A DNA stretch of 64,000 nucleotides from Pseudomonadota bacterium (GTDB taxonomy: Bacteria > Pseudomonadota > Gammaproteobacteria > Burkholderiales > Nitrosomonadaceae). Position numbers and translations under genes: made by a program. The notes under the pieces were generated by a model that did not search any database, had not been told where the DNA came from, and was given only the letters and a program-made list of their open reading frames with translations. The DNA lies in the NCBI GenBank assembly GCA_018240285.1, contig JAFEGA010000002.1, positions 1-64,000 on the forward strand. The letters run 5' to 3'. Shown piece after piece: positions 36,402 to 47,241 of the stretch (position 1 is the first letter of the stretch; each line of letters begins with the position of its first letter).

Positions 36402-37109
36402 TCATGGCGTAAGCTTGATTTCTTCATAGGCCAATTCTGCGGCGGCTTGCTCGGCGATGCGGCGGCTTGTGCCTTCCCCAGAGGTACGCACATTCAATGC
36501 CGATACCACACAATCGACCTTGAACTTCTGTTTATGCGCCTTCCCGCTGGTGGTCACGACAACATACTCCGGCAACGCCAGTTTCTGGCTTTGCAAAAAC
36601 TCCTGCAATAATGTTTTGGGGTCTTTGCCGTGTGTCTTAAGGTCGATATTTTGCATCAACGGTAAAAAAAGTTTACCAACCACATCTTCAGCTCGTGCAT
36701 AACTCTCATCGACATAAATGGCCCCCAACACGGCCTCAAAGGCATCGGCCAGTATAGACGGACGGTGACAGCCGCCGCTTTTTAATTCCCCCTCCCCCAG
36801 TCTTATCAGTTGATCCATCTGCAGATTAAGCGCCATACCGGATAATGCTTTCTGGTTGACAAAATGGGCGCGCAGCCGCGATAAATCCCCCTCTGGAAGA
36901 TCAGGGAAACATTTATAAATCAATCCGGCAATTGCGCAATTCAGTACTGCATCTCCGAGAAATTCAAGGCGTTCATTGTGCGCCGCGCTATGACTTCGAT
37001 GTGTCAGCGCTTCCAATAATAGCTTGGGCTGCTTAAACGAATACCCGAGACGTTGATTAAATTGATCGAGTAACGATTGATTAATACCTAATAGCGCTCC
37101 GCTTGGCAT
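36402..37109 (-). CDS. rnc: Ribonuclease III
   Basis: RNase III cuts double-stranded RNA in rRNA and mRNA processing. The 235-aa protein has the signature HNERLEFLGDAVLN (near residue 41), the second catalytic acid block LADAFEAVLGAIYVDE and a C-terminal dsRNA-binding domain (DPKTLLQEFLQSQKLALPEYVV...AEQAAAELAYEEI). It follows the DUF4845 gene by 12 bp. Confidence 0.98.
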   Translation of the reverse strand: MPSGALLGINQSLLDQFNQRLGYSFKQPKLLLEALTHRSHSAAHNERLEFLGDAVLNCAIAGLIYKCFPDLPEGDLSRLRAHFVNQKALSGMALNLQMDQLIRLGEGELKSGGCHRPSILADAFEAVLGAIYVDESYARAEDVVGKLFLPLMQNIDLKTHGKDPKTLLQEFLQSQKLALPEYVVVTTSGKAHKQKFKVDCVVSALNVRTSGEGTSRRIAEQAAAELAYEEIKLTP

Positions 37110-37121
37110 GATGTTTAACCA

Positions 37122-37493
37122 TCACTCGCTGACTGCATCAAAATCTATCGTCAAGGATAGGTTGGAAACCAGCGGTATCCGTACCGTATAGCTTGCACTT
37201 AAAAAGATACGGCCACTTTCCTTATTAATCTTAATGTCTTGCACATTAATGGATTTAATATTATCGATCTGGGCACGCTTGCTGAACAACATTCTGACTT
37301 GATTCAAGTCTGCACTCTGCGCGTTTATATCTTTAACAATGGCAGATAGATTTTTTTGGATCGATGCAAATTCAATATAGGCAGGCGCAATCTTCAAACC
37401 GGAAATCACAACCAGAATTAAAATCACAGCCCAAACGAGCAAACCGGATAGACTGATACCCTTTTGTTTCTGCCGCATCGTGTGATATTGCAT
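37122..37493 (-). CDS. DUF4845 membrane-anchored protein
   Basis: A 123-aa protein with one N-terminal membrane segment (GLLVWAVILILVVISGLKIAPAYIEF) preceded by a basic KQKG stretch like a pseudopilin leader. A small periplasmic domain follows. It is the conserved gene found between lepB and rnc in betaproteobacteria. Function unknown. An in-frame ATG five codons in is an alternative start. Confidence 0.85.
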   Translation of the reverse strand: MQYHTMRQKQKGISLSGLLVWAVILILVVISGLKIAPAYIEFASIQKNLSAIVKDINAQSADLNQVRMLFSKRAQIDNIKSINVQDIKINKESGRIFLSASYTVRIPLVSNLSLTIDFDAVSE

Positions 37494-37526
37494 GCTTTTT
37501 TTCCGCGTTTAAGAAAAACTTGCCAA

Positions 37527-38333
37527 TTATTTAATGGATAAGCCGATACGTTCAAAATTTCCAAAATGCCACCAAATCATGAAGGCCTTGCCGACAATAT
37601 TTTCTTCCGGCACAAACCCCCAATAACGGCTGTCGCTGCTGCTGTCGCGATTGTCGCCAAGCGCGAAATAATTTCCCGGTGGTACTTCACAGGTAAACCC
37701 CGTGCGGTGGTACTTGCAATTATCGCGAAACGGAAAATCCCTGACATTCGAATACTGCAACCCTTTAACATCCTGATTGATCAGAATCGAGTGGCTTTCT
37801 TCCTTATTCAAATACTCGGAATAACGATCGGAATAGATATAACCGAGACCTGATTCCACGTACTTGTAATCGCCATCGTATTCCATCTTGACCACTTCAC
37901 CATTAATAATCAGCTGTTTATTATGATAGGTAATTACATCGCCGGGTACTCCGATGACGCGCTTGATGTAATCAATCGAGGGATCCTCCGGATAACGGAA
38001 TACCAGTACATCGCCGCGCTTCGGTTCGTTCATATCGATAATTTTCTTGTTGATCACCGGCAATCTGATTCCGTAGGTGTATTTGTTGACCAGAATGAAG
38101 TCGCCGACCAGCAACGTCGGAATCATCGATCCCGACGGAATCTTGAATGGCTCAATTACAAAGGAACGCAAACTGAAAACGATCAGAATGATCGGAAAAA
38201 AACTCTTGGGATATTCGATCCACCACGGTTCGCTTTCTCCCTCAGCACGTTTATTTTTCCAAAATAGAAAATCCAATAGATAAATACAGCCGGTGATCAC
38301 CAGCAATACGAATAAAATCAAAGGAAAATTCAT
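37527..38333 (-). CDS. lepB: Signal peptidase I
   Basis: LepB cleaves Sec and Tat signal peptides at the outer face of the inner membrane. The 268-aa protein has two membrane segments (FPLILFVLLVITGCIYLLDFLF and SFFPIILIVFSLRSFVIEPF), the catalytic Ser in IPSGSMIPTLLVGDFI and the Lys in DYIKRVIGVPGD. Box E is GDNRDSSSDSRYWGFVP. It follows lepA by 91 bp. Confidence 0.98.
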   Translation of the reverse strand: MNFPLILFVLLVITGCIYLLDFLFWKNKRAEGESEPWWIEYPKSFFPIILIVFSLRSFVIEPFKIPSGSMIPTLLVGDFILVNKYTYGIRLPVINKKIIDMNEPKRGDVLVFRYPEDPSIDYIKRVIGVPGDVITYHNKQLIINGEVVKMEYDGDYKYVESGLGYIYSDRYSEYLNKEESHSILINQDVKGLQYSNVRDFPFRDNCKYHRTGFTCEVPPGNYFALGDNRDSSSDSRYWGFVPEENIVGKAFMIWWHFGNFERIGLSIK

Positions 38334-38424
38334 TTAGATTCCTTCGATAAAATATTACACAGTGTATTCACGCAATCCGGCCATAATTTAAAATCAGACA
38401 ATGCAACTGTATTTTTAAGATTCA

Positions 38425-40218
38425 TTATTTATTATCAACCTGCAAAATTGCCAGAAATGCTTCTTGCGGAATTTCCACATTACCCACCCGCTTCATTCTC
38501 TTTTTACCTGCTTTTTGTTTCTCCAGCAACTTCCGTTTACGGGTTATATCGCCGCCGTAACATTTCGCCAGTACATTCTTACGCAATGCCTTAACCGTTT
38601 CGCGCGCGATAATATGCGCGCCGATCGCAGCCTGCACCGCAATATCAAACATCTGGCGCGGAATCAGCTCACGCATTTTCTGCACCAATTCCCGTCCACG
38701 GTATTGACTGTTACTGCGGTGGATAATCAGCGATAACGCATCGACCTTGTCACCATTAATCAATACATCCAGCTTGACCAAATCGGAAGCGCGGAATTCC
38801 TTGAATTCATAATCGAGCGAAGCATAGCCGCGGCTGGTCGATTTCAACCGGTCAAAGAAATCCATGACGACTTCGTTCAACGGCATTTCATACGTCAGCA
38901 TCACTTGCTTGCCCATATATTGCATATTCGTCTGATTGCCGCGCTTGCTGACGCACAAAGTAATCACCGCACCCACATATTCTTCCGGCACGATGATCGT
39001 TGATGTGATAATCGGTTCGCGTATCTCTTCAATTTTGGAGAGATCGGGGATTTTTGACGGATTTTCAATTTCGATCACACTGCCATCGCGCATCAGCACT
39101 TGATAAACCACGGTCGGCGCGGTCGTGATCAAGTCCATGTCGTATTCTCTTTCCAGACGCTCCTGCACGATATCCATGTGCAGCAAACCGAGAAAACCGC
39201 AACGAAAACCGAAACCCAATGCTTGCGACACTTCCGGCTCGAAGTGCAGCGATGAATCGTTCAACTTCAATTTTTCCAACGCGGAACGTAAGGCGTCGTA
39301 TTGATTGGATTCCACCGGATATAGCCCTGCGAACACTTGCGGTTTGATTTCTTTAAAACCTTGCAACGGCTTGTCGGCCGGATTGGTGGCGGAAGTCACC
39401 GTATCTCCCACTTTTGCCGTATCAAGTTCTTTAATGCCGGAGATGATAAACCCCACTTCTCCCGCGCTAAGAGAGTCGCGATTGACCGATTTCGGCATAA
39501 ACACCCCAACCTGCTCACAGAGCTGCACCGCATTACTCGCCATCAACAAAATTTTATCGCCGGGCTTTAGCGTGCCATCCATCACCCTGACCAATATCAC
39601 GACACCGACGTAATTATCGAACCAGGAATCGATGATCAATGCCTTCAGTGGCGCACGGGGATCACCTTTCGGTCCCGGAATTTTGGCGATCAAGGTTTCC
39701 AAAACATCCTCGATGCCTTGACCGGTTTTCGCGCTGATTCTGACGGCATCGTGCGCATCGATTCCGATGACATCTTCGATATTCTGGATGACACGTTCAG
39801 GATCGGCCGCCGGTAAATCGATTTTGTTCAACACCGGAATAACTTCGACACCTTGTTCAATCGCGGTATAGCAATTAGCGACCGTTTGCGCTTCCACCCC
39901 TTGCGATGCATCAACCACCAGGAGCGCACCTTCACAGGCGGCTAATGAGCGCGAAACCTCGTAGGAAAAATCTACATGCCCGGGAGTATCGATCAAATTC
40001 AGCAAGTAAGTTTCACCGTTTCTGGCTTTATAACGTAATGCCGCAGTCTGAGCCTTGATGGTAATGCCTCTTTCACGTTCCAAATCCATCGAGTCAAGCA
40101 CTTGCTCTTCCATTTCGCGATCGGACAGGCCGCCGCATAAATGGATAATACGGTCCGCCAGTGTCGACTTACCGTGATCGATATGGGCAATAATGGAAAA
40201 ATTGCGGATATGCTGCAT
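38425..40218 (-). CDS. lepA: Elongation factor 4
   Basis: EF4 is a ribosomal GTPase that back-translocates or aids assembly under stress. The 597-aa protein has G1 [36 protein letters not shown] and the LepA-specific C-terminal domain ending in [26 protein letters not shown]. It pairs with lepB, as in most bacteria. Confidence 0.98.
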   Translation of the reverse strand: MQHIRNFSIIAHIDHGKSTLADRIIHLCGGLSDREMEEQVLDSMDLERERGITIKAQTAALRYKARNGETYLLNLIDTPGHVDFSYEVSRSLAACEGALLVVDASQGVEAQTVANCYTAIEQGVEVIPVLNKIDLPAADPERVIQNIEDVIGIDAHDAVRISAKTGQGIEDVLETLIAKIPGPKGDPRAPLKALIIDSWFDNYVGVVILVRVMDGTLKPGDKILLMASNAVQLCEQVGVFMPKSVNRDSLSAGEVGFIISGIKELDTAKVGDTVTSATNPADKPLQGFKEIKPQVFAGLYPVESNQYDALRSALEKLKLNDSSLHFEPEVSQALGFGFRCGFLGLLHMDIVQERLEREYDMDLITTAPTVVYQVLMRDGSVIEIENPSKIPDLSKIEEIREPIITSTIIVPEEYVGAVITLCVSKRGNQTNMQYMGKQVMLTYEMPLNEVVMDFFDRLKSTSRGYASLDYEFKEFRASDLVKLDVLINGDKVDALSLIIHRSNSQYRGRELVQKMRELIPRQMFDIAVQAAIGAHIIARETVKALRKNVLAKCYGGDITRKRKLLEKQKAGKKRMKRVGNVEIPQEAFLAILQVDNK

Positions 40219-40318
40219 CAGAATATGAAGTATATAAATATATTTTCAGTCACACCAAAACGAGCATCATCAGACTGAAAATTAAAATATTGTATTAGCA
40301 GTTAAAAGAGGCAGCATT

Positions 40319-40609
40319 CTAACGAAATTTGGCAAGATAATCATCTAAAGCCGCCAAATCGAGAAAATAGTGACAAATCTCTTGGTGGGTAAACGGGGAT
40401 AGCAGGACAGGAATCTTATCACCGTAACGCGCTACCAGTTCCGGATCGGAATCGATATCAATGACCTGAAAATCAAACGATACTTGCGCTTGCAAATTTC
40501 GCAGCGCAAGTATCATATCCTGGCAAAGATGACACTCTTCCCGGCCGTATACGATCAATTTTCTCGCTTGATCCGCATCTGATGAAACAGCATCACTCTT
40601 TCTTGTCAT
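40319..40609 (-). CDS. Glutaredoxin-like (DUF836) protein
   Basis: A 96-aa thioredoxin-fold protein with a CxxC motif in YGREECHLCQDMILAL and a C-terminal part like DUF836 glutaredoxins (IDIDSDPELVARYGDKIPVLL). It overlaps the 3' end of degP by 17 bp, so it is translated with it. A role in thiol control near the envelope-stress genes is likely from context only. Confidence 0.85.
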   Translation of the reverse strand: MTRKSDAVSSDADQARKLIVYGREECHLCQDMILALRNLQAQVSFDFQVIDIDSDPELVARYGDKIPVLLSPFTHQEICHYFLDLAALDDYLAKFR

Positions 40610-42008
40610 CGTCGCTCAGCTTCATGGTGATGAAAGTCGTAAGATCCCCTCTTTTCACAAGCAGGGCGATATTTTTCCCGCTTTTGGCCTGACTCAGCAA
40701 TTCATTAAATTGCTCAACCGTTTTCACATCTTTGCTGTTTAAACCCAGAATGATATCGCCGATGCGGATTCCGGAACGGCTGGCAATACCCGGTTGCATG
40801 TCTTCGACCAATAAGCCGCTGGTAATCTCCAGCTGTTTCTGCTGCTCTTCGGTGATTTCACTCAACACCACCCCCAGGCGATTCGACGCACTCTGTTTTT
40901 TACTGGGCTTGTGCTTGCGATTTTCCGCTGCATCGTCGGAAGGTGTTTCTCCAACCTCGACTTTAACGGTTTTCAAAGCACCGTCTCGCCAAACTTCAAT
41001 CGATACTTTGGATTTTGGTTTGGTATTACCGACTATGCGCGGCAAATCTGAAGAAGTGGCAACTTCTTTTTCATCAAACTTCAGAATAATATCGCGCGCC
41101 TTGATTCCTGCTTGATCGGCAGGACCGCCTTTCTCCACTGACACGACCAGCGCACCGTTACTATCAGATAAACCGAAAGATTCCGCGAGTTCTTTGGTCA
41201 CTTCCTGAATCATGACACCGATTCTTCCACGGCTTACTTTGCCATTAGCCTTCAGTTGATCCGCAATTTCAGTCGCAACATTGATCGGTATGGCAAACGA
41301 CAATCCCATAAACCCGCCTGTGCGGCTGTAAATCTGGGAATTAATTCCGACCACTTCGCCGCGCATATTAAACAACGGGCCGCCGGAGTTTCCCGGATTG
41401 ATCGCCACATCGGTTTGGATAAACGGAACATAATTTTCCTGCGCCAAGGAACGGCCTTTTGCACTCACGATACCGGCCGTCACGCTATGCTCGAAACCGA
41501 ACGGCGAACCGATCGCCACTACCCATTCACCGACTTTGAGATTTTCCGGATTTCCCTGCGTCACTTTGGGCAAGCCGGTGGCATTGATTTTAATTAAGGC
41601 AATATCGGTTTTCCGGTCGGCGCCGACGATCTCGGCGGCAAACTCACGCTTGTCATTCAACTTTACCGTAATCTCATCCGCCGTTTCGACAACGTGCGCA
41701 TTGGTCAGAATATAGCCATCCGAACTGATGATAAAACCGGAACCCAGCGATTTAGGTTCAGATTTCCTCGGCGCCGGGAAAGGTTGCATATGCCGTTTGA
41801 AAAAATCATAAAACGGCGAATTTTCGGGAATGCCCGGCAGTTCAGGCAACATTTGGCTGCTCACCGCATTTGCATTCTGTACAGCGCTAATATTCACTAC
41901 CGCGGCACCATGTTTCTCAACAAGTCCAGTGAAATCAGGCAGCTGGCTGGTTTGCGCGAGTGCCGATGAGGTGTACAGAAACAACAAAATTACGATCAAT
42001 CGAAGCAT
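40593..42008 (-). CDS. degP: Periplasmic serine protease/chaperone, Do family
   Basis: A Do-type (MucD/DegP) protease for misfolded envelope proteins. Signal peptide: LRLIVILLFLYTSSALAQ. The catalytic triad is read in LTNAHVVE (His), DIALIKI (Asp) and GNSGGPLF (Ser). Two PDZ domains follow (GRIGVMIQEV... and LGVVLSEI...GIRIGDIILGL), with a charged Lys-rich linker (ENRKHKPSKKQSA). Start at 42008 rests on AAGGAC before the ATG and the signal peptide directly behind it; the longer frame adds 16 residues. Under RpoE control by context. Confidence 0.95.
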   Translation of the reverse strand: MLRLIVILLFLYTSSALAQTSQLPDFTGLVEKHGAAVVNISAVQNANAVSSQMLPELPGIPENSPFYDFFKRHMQPFPAPRKSEPKSLGSGFIISSDGYILTNAHVVETADEITVKLNDKREFAAEIVGADRKTDIALIKINATGLPKVTQGNPENLKVGEWVVAIGSPFGFEHSVTAGIVSAKGRSLAQENYVPFIQTDVAINPGNSGGPLFNMRGEVVGINSQIYSRTGGFMGLSFAIPINVATEIADQLKANGKVSRGRIGVMIQEVTKELAESFGLSDSNGALVVSVEKGGPADQAGIKARDIILKFDEKEVATSSDLPRIVGNTKPKSKVSIEVWRDGALKTVKVEVGETPSDDAAENRKHKPSKKQSASNRLGVVLSEITEEQQKQLEITSGLLVEDMQPGIASRSGIRIGDIILGLNSKDVKTVEQFNELLSQAKSGKNIALLVKRGDLTTFITMKLSDDDKKE

Positions 42009-42159
42009 GATTTTTGTCCTTACTTTACGTTGTGCAGCAATCCGCAGTGGATGCATAACTCTTATATCCCCGAGTCGGGGATATTTTCTATTCTAGCGGG
42101 TGAATATATTTGGAAAGCCGGGGAATTTTGCAAGTTTAGTATGCTTTGACCTGCGGAAA

Positions 42160-43155
42160 TTAATTTTTTTTAACAACAGAATCGCCTATCAGTTTAATTG
42201 TTTCCAACGGAACCTCACCGACCGCCGTTATTTTATGATCATCGAGCGTACGAACATAAATATTAATGGCACCTCGGCTGGTAAAAAAACCAGGAACCGG
42301 TGACGGCGCATCCTTGCTAATCGGTTCGATAAAAACGGAAACTGTGGCAAGTCCGTCGGATACCGCAATATGATCGACCAGCGCGGTTTTCTCTGTCAAG
42401 TTGCGTTTCATCTCAACCAATTTCCTGAAACCAGCCGGCAGATTCTTGATCTGCCACTGTAAGTCACCTTCTTTTAAAATGGAAGTCAACAGGTTTGTCG
42501 TCTGCCAGTCATCCGCAACCAGTACTTGGTTGGGTTTTAATTGACTGGGATCAATTTCCTTATCGATTTCCAGTTGCGCGAAAGCGAATTGTTCAATGAT
42601 TTGATTGCCGTTGACGACAGCCGCTTTAACAGGCACGCCTGTTTTAGCGTCAATCCAAAATTGATATCCATAACGGAAGGGATCTCGCGGCATTAGAGAC
42701 AGAACTTGACATTCATAGTCTGAAATCCGTTCGCGCCCGGTTTCCTTGACGTAGTAATTTCTGTCAACATCGTCAAGCGGAAAGGGGAGAATATCGGGAA
42801 AGAATTTACGAAACCAACGTTTCTCAGTATATATTTTTTTGCTTTCCGGCAGATAGCACTGCATTTCATCGTTGTCACGAAAAACAATGCGCGGCGATCC
42901 ATCTAAAACTTCAATTCTCTCACGTTCACCGGCTTGATCAGTCTTGTGCACAATGCGCGATGTTTCCACGTGTCCATTGGCATAATATACAAACGTTCCT
43001 GAATAATTATGCCGGCGCGGTGCCTCCGCCATTTTTTTTAACCAATCAAGCGCGTTTTCGGTTGAACGAGATGATTCTTGTGCAAATACTGTTTGAAAAC
43101 CGACTGCTAACAATAAAAACAGCGAAAACGGCGCGAATATTCTGCGGCTCATCAT
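42160..43155 (-). CDS. mucB: Periplasmic regulator of sigma-E, MucB/RseB
   Basis: MucB/RseB binds the periplasmic part of the anti-sigma factor and shields it until lipid or misfolded protein signals arrive. The 331-aa protein has a signal peptide (residues 1-26, ending VFAQ) and the MucB pattern ALDWLKKMAEAPRRHNYSGTFVYYANGHVETSRIVHKTD, then PVPGFFTSRGAINIYVRTLDDHKITAVGEVP. It overlaps rseA by 4 bp. Confidence 0.95.
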   Translation of the reverse strand: MMSRRIFAPFSLFLLLAVGFQTVFAQESSRSTENALDWLKKMAEAPRRHNYSGTFVYYANGHVETSRIVHKTDQAGERERIEVLDGSPRIVFRDNDEMQCYLPESKKIYTEKRWFRKFFPDILPFPLDDVDRNYYVKETGRERISDYECQVLSLMPRDPFRYGYQFWIDAKTGVPVKAAVVNGNQIIEQFAFAQLEIDKEIDPSQLKPNQVLVADDWQTTNLLTSILKEGDLQWQIKNLPAGFRKLVEMKRNLTEKTALVDHIAVSDGLATVSVFIEPISKDAPSPVPGFFTSRGAINIYVRTLDDHKITAVGEVPLETIKLIGDSVVKKN

Positions 43156-43706
43156 CTCCCATATCTTTCGTGGTATTCAGTCACATTATTGACGTTGGTA
43201 ACTTGCCCATTCATTGCGATCCCTGGAGAAAACTCACGGTGCACAAACAGGTAGTCATTCATTTCAACGGGAGGATGAGAATAATTGTGAATCAAGGAAG
43301 GGGAAGAAACTACAACGGGGGAAGCGGTTAGCGTATTTTCACGTTTGGATTGCTCCGCCACAATTATCTGTTGCGGTTTATATAAATTATGCATAATTAC
43401 CCATCCTGAGATCATCGCGATGATCGAAGCCGCCATCGAAAACGCCAGGACTTTATGCGTTTGTTTTTTTTCTGTAATGCGAGAGGTATTGGGAGAGAGG
43501 ACAGTCGGCTCAGCTTTTAACTTGTGACTAACACTGGAAGAAATATTCATTGATAATCGTGAAGATTGCCGTAACGCATCACCGATCAAATGATACGTTT
43601 TCCACTCATCACGCAAATCATTATCCTTTTTTATTGCTTCGATAATATTTGAAACATCTTGTTGATCAAGTTCACCATCCATTAATGCAGATACTTTACT
43701 TTTCAC
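43152..43706 (-). CDS. rseA: Anti-sigma-E factor, RseA/MucA
   Basis: Single-pass inner-membrane protein that holds RpoE. The N-terminal cytoplasmic part is typical of RseA (KSKVSALMDGELDQQDVSNIIEAI...WKTYHLIGDALRQ). One membrane segment follows near residue 90 (VLAFSMAASIIAMISGWVIM). It starts right after the rpoE stop and overlaps mucB, so the three are co-translated. Confidence 0.94.
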   Translation of the reverse strand: MKSKVSALMDGELDQQDVSNIIEAIKKDNDLRDEWKTYHLIGDALRQSSRLSMNISSSVSHKLKAEPTVLSPNTSRITEKKQTHKVLAFSMAASIIAMISGWVIMHNLYKPQQIIVAEQSKRENTLTASPVVVSSPSLIHNYSHPPVEMNDYLFVHREFSPGIAMNGQVTNVNNVTEYHERYGR

Positions 43707-43707
43707 A

Positions 43708-44307
43708 TTACCACCTCTTGTCTTTACTTGTCCCTAGCAAAGGACGCAACTGTTCGGATATCGCTTCTCGTGCACGAAATATACGTGAACGTACGGTCCC
43801 TATGGGACAACTCATAATATTGGCAATTTCTTCATAACTTAATCCATCAATTTCCCTCAACACAATCGCTGTTCGCAATTCTTCAGGCAATGAATCCAAT
43901 GTCTGATTAACTGTTTGAGCAATTTCTTGACTCATCAGTTCACTTTCAGGCGTATTCATTTCCTTCAGCAAACCGCTATCTTCAAAATCTTCAGCATCCT
44001 CATTGTCGAATCCTTGCAATGTCGGAAGCTTGCGCCCTTGGGACACTAGAAAATTCTTCGCTGTATTAATACCAATGCGATACAGCCATGTATAAAAAGC
44101 ACTATCTCCACGAAATGAAGGCAAAGCTCTATATGCCTTAATAAAGGCTTCTTGTGTTACATCCTCAACTTCGGCCGCGTCGCGTATAAATTGCGATAGT
44201 AAGCGCGCCAGCTTCCGTTGATACTTAATGACTAGTAGATCAAATGCATGCTTATCTCCGCCTTGAACTCGTTCTACTAACTGTTGATCGATTTCCCGAT
44301 CCCCCAT
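43708..44307 (-). CDS. rpoE: RNA polymerase sigma-E factor
   Basis: A 199-aa ECF sigma factor for envelope stress. Region 2 shows DLLVIKYQRKLARLLSQFIRDAAEVEDVTQEAFIKAYRALPSFRGDSAFYTWLYRIGINTAKN; region 4 shows LPEELRTAIVLREIDGLSYEEIANIMSCPIGTVRSRIFRAREAI. The downstream genes are its anti-sigma factor, modulator and the degP target. The 261-bp upstream region has a GAACT...TCT pair that could be an autoregulated promoter, but the match is weak. Confidence 0.97.
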   Translation of the reverse strand: MGDREIDQQLVERVQGGDKHAFDLLVIKYQRKLARLLSQFIRDAAEVEDVTQEAFIKAYRALPSFRGDSAFYTWLYRIGINTAKNFLVSQGRKLPTLQGFDNEDAEDFEDSGLLKEMNTPESELMSQEIAQTVNQTLDSLPEELRTAIVLREIDGLSYEEIANIMSCPIGTVRSRIFRAREAISEQLRPLLGTSKDKRW

Positions 44308-44568
44308 ACAACTTGGCCCCTGAGCATTTTGAATAAATTTAAATTTACTCTTGTTCTGTTATTAAATGTTGCATAATGGAGCAACAGAATAAGTATACAT
44401 ATCCAAATGAATCTCGGAAACCAGTAATGGCATCGCAATCGTTCCAAAGACAATTAATCTTATCAATTAGTTCACAATCCAGTTTTTGTCTTCAAAAAAT
44501 AAAACAATACGTAATTTCACACTCGCTGTTTTTTAACCCATTAATTACAAGAACATAAACCCTACTTA

Positions 44569-46164
44569 ATGTCTAATAACGATTTCGATACCTTAATTAT
44601 TGGCAGCGGACTGGCTGGATTTACACTCGCACTGCATTTGGCGCCCTATAAAAAGGTTTGCATAGTCACCAAACAAACCGCTGATTCAGGCGCCAGCTCT
44701 TGGGCGCAAGGCGGAATTGCAGCGGCATTATCAACCAATGATTCTCCAGCAAAACATGTGCACGATACGCTAGTCGCCGGGGCCGGTTTATGCGATGAGG
44801 AAGTCACTCGATATGTAGCCGAGAATGCGGCAAATGCAATCTATTGGTTGATAAACCAAGGTGTTATTTTCACCAGCGACCGAACCAGTGAAACGGGATA
44901 TCACCTAACAAAAGAAGGCGGTCACAGCATGAGGCGCATCATTCATAGCGGTGATGCCACAGGAAAAGCTGTTCAGCAAGCTCTCATCCAGAAAATACGG
45001 AATCATCCGAACATAGCGGTATTGGAACATCATATCGCCATTGATTTGATTACCAGCGACAAATTATCGGGCTACACAGATCTAAAGCAAAAACGATGTT
45101 TTGGCGCTTATATCTTGGATAAGAAAAAAGATAAAGTCCTGACATTCACCGCGCAAAATACCGTGTTAGCAACTGGGGGAGCCAGCAAAGTTTATCTATA
45201 TACCACCAATCCGGATACAGCCACAGGTGACGGTATTGCCATGGGATGGCGTGCAGGTTGCCAGATTGCCAATATGGAATTCATCCAGTTTCATCCGACA
45301 TGTCTTTATCATCCCCACGCAAAATCGTTCTTAATCAGCGAAGCCGTACGCGGCGAAGGTGGTTTGTTGAAATTGCCCAATGGCGAGCGTTTCATGCCGC
45401 ACCATGATCCGCGCGCCGAACTGGCACCACGCGATATTGTCGCTCGCGCTATCGACTTTGAAATGAAAAAAAGAGGACTGGATTGCGTCTATTTGGATAT
45501 ATCCCATAAACCGGCTGGTTTCTTAAAAGAGCATTTCCCAACGATTCATTCTCGTTGTCTGGAATTGGGAATCGACATTACGCAAGAACCGATCCCAGTC
45601 GTTCCGGCAGCGCACTATACCTGCGGCGGAGTGGTTACTGACAAGCAAGGCAAAACAAATCTCGCCAATCTGTACGCCATCGGAGAAACCGCGCATACCG
45701 GATTGCATGGCGCTAACCGCTTAGCCAGTAATTCTTTGCTTGAATGCCTGGTACTAGCGCAAGCAGCCGGAAATGATATTGTCAATCAACCGGCGAATGG
45801 ATTGCCTCAACTTCCCGATTGGGATGAAAGCCGGGTTACGGATGCGGATGAAGAAATAGTCATTGCGCACAACTGGGATGAATTGCGCCGTTTTATGTGG
45901 AATTACGTCGGTATTGTGCGTACCACCAAACGGTTACAACGCGCGCAGCACCGCATTGCGCTATTACATGAAGAAATCAACGAATACTATACAAATTTCC
46001 GCGTCAGTAGTGATTTGTTAGAGTTGCGTAATCTAGTCGATAGCGCCGATCTCATCGTGAGGTCGGCCATGCTGCGCCACGAAAGCCGTGGATTGCACTA
46101 TAGCAAGGATTATCCGGACACATTGCCAGTAGCTCACAATACGATACTGAAGAGGGATATTTAA
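44569..46164 (+). CDS. nadB: L-aspartate oxidase
   Basis: First step of NAD synthesis from aspartate. The 531-aa flavoprotein has the FAD motif [55 protein letters not shown], the active loop VRGEGGLL and [18 protein letters not shown]. All key blocks of NadB are present. It is divergent from rpoE. Confidence 0.97.
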   Translation: MSNNDFDTLIIGSGLAGFTLALHLAPYKKVCIVTKQTADSGASSWAQGGIAAALSTNDSPAKHVHDTLVAGAGLCDEEVTRYVAENAANAIYWLINQGVIFTSDRTSETGYHLTKEGGHSMRRIIHSGDATGKAVQQALIQKIRNHPNIAVLEHHIAIDLITSDKLSGYTDLKQKRCFGAYILDKKKDKVLTFTAQNTVLATGGASKVYLYTTNPDTATGDGIAMGWRAGCQIANMEFIQFHPTCLYHPHAKSFLISEAVRGEGGLLKLPNGERFMPHHDPRAELAPRDIVARAIDFEMKKRGLDCVYLDISHKPAGFLKEHFPTIHSRCLELGIDITQEPIPVVPAAHYTCGGVVTDKQGKTNLANLYAIGETAHTGLHGANRLASNSLLECLVLAQAAGNDIVNQPANGLPQLPDWDESRVTDADEEIVIAHNWDELRRFMWNYVGIVRTTKRLQRAQHRIALLHEEINEYYTNFRVSSDLLELRNLVDSADLIVRSAMLRHESRGLHYSKDYPDTLPVAHNTILKRDI

Positions 46165-46236
46165 CTACGAATTCTGATTACACCTAAGCCGGTTAAACCG
46201 GCTCAGGCCAAAACAAGATAGTATTATTTTAAAAAA

Positions 46237-46515
46237 CTAACTGCATTTTCCTGTTTCAGAACCATCACTCTTGGTTTCCGTACCATCATCTTTCACACAA
46301 GAATTCTGGCAAACACCTGATTTTTTACATGATTTCCCAGCCGGAAGACTCTTTTTATCAATACAGGTTCCATCAACCAAATAGCAGACTTGGTTCGCAC
46401 CACATGCGGATTTTCCGTCTTTTTCAGTATCCAGGCTACATGCAGCAAAAGCATGACTAGTAGCAAACACCATCACCAAAACCAATATCAATGCATTAAC
46501 AGTTTTTTTAAGCAT
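46237..46515 (-). CDS. Small secreted cysteine-rich protein
   Basis: A 92-aa protein with a signal peptide (residues 1-24, LVMVFATSHAFAAC) and eight cysteines in the mature part (SACGANQVC, GTCID, KSCKKSGVCQNSCVKDD). It is likely stabilised by disulphides in the periplasm. AAAGGAGAGGA lies before the ATG. No family recognised. It stands alone. Confidence 0.7.
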   Translation of the reverse strand: MLKKTVNALILVLVMVFATSHAFAACSLDTEKDGKSACGANQVCYLVDGTCIDKKSLPAGKSCKKSGVCQNSCVKDDGTETKSDGSETGKCS

Positions 46516-46666
46516 ATCTCCTCTCCTTTTAAGTTTATAAATAAATCCCCCTTATTGCATTGTTAGAATAGCAGAAAAATTTTCTACCGAGTGAGGATTG
46601 TTTTTACCATCAGTATCAGAAAATACTTCCTAATAAATTCTATCCGTGACCGTTCACCTTGAAGAT

Positions 46667-47110
46667 TTAGTGCTTCTTCCGGTCATTCCTCCATTTCCAC
46701 CGCAACCAAATCCGTAGCCACCTGAATTCCTCCGCATCCATGCTATCCGGCAATATCACTACACTGCGCATAAAAAACCTGTCAACCGGCTGCAAGTTGA
46801 TTACAGTAAGATAGGGAGCGGCAAAGGTACTATCCGATAGACTGCAGGCAATCGATTGGCCGGAATTCGTTGTTAAAGTGCATGACATCTCATCTGTCAG
46901 CGTCAAAGCCACGATGGCATCTTGTGCCGTAAGCAATGCATCTTTACGCACATAATAAATCAGGCTGACGATCAGCAAAATAACGATCACCACTTTCACA
47001 CCCAACGGCAACGCCAGCGGCCATAATACGAGGCCAGCAGCGGCATGAGCCAAACCAAGCAGCACCGCAAGATAATAGGAAGGCTGAAGGCGAACAAGCA
47101 AATCGGACAT
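46667..47110 (-). CDS. ygfX: YgfX-like membrane protein
   Basis: A 147-aa protein with two N-terminal membrane segments (YYLAVLLGLAHAAAGLVLW and VKVVIVILLIVSLIYYV), then a soluble C-terminal part that ends in DSMDAEEFRWLRIWLRWKW. This is the YgfX pattern, where the homologue in E. coli (CptA) affects cell shape proteins. It is divergent from ygfZ, its usual neighbour, which supports the call. Confidence 0.75.
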   Translation of the reverse strand: MSDLLVRLQPSYYLAVLLGLAHAAAGLVLWPLALPLGVKVVIVILLIVSLIYYVRKDALLTAQDAIVALTLTDEMSCTLTTNSGQSIACSLSDSTFAAPYLTVINLQPVDRFFMRSVVILPDSMDAEEFRWLRIWLRWKWRNDRKKH

Positions 47111-47241
47111 ATTTAAATTACCAATCTACTTCTCATGATTGCAGCAAACAAAATTTCACCCGGCAGTACAGTTCCTAGCACTGCGCTCGCGCAGGTTAGT
47201 ATCGTATAATCATCGCCCGTTAATTCATCCGTCGTTTTTGT

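Noticed and set aside
44308-44568. Sigma-E promoter of rpoE
   Set aside because: GAACT and TCT elements are present, but sequence and spacing match the consensus too poorly to list.
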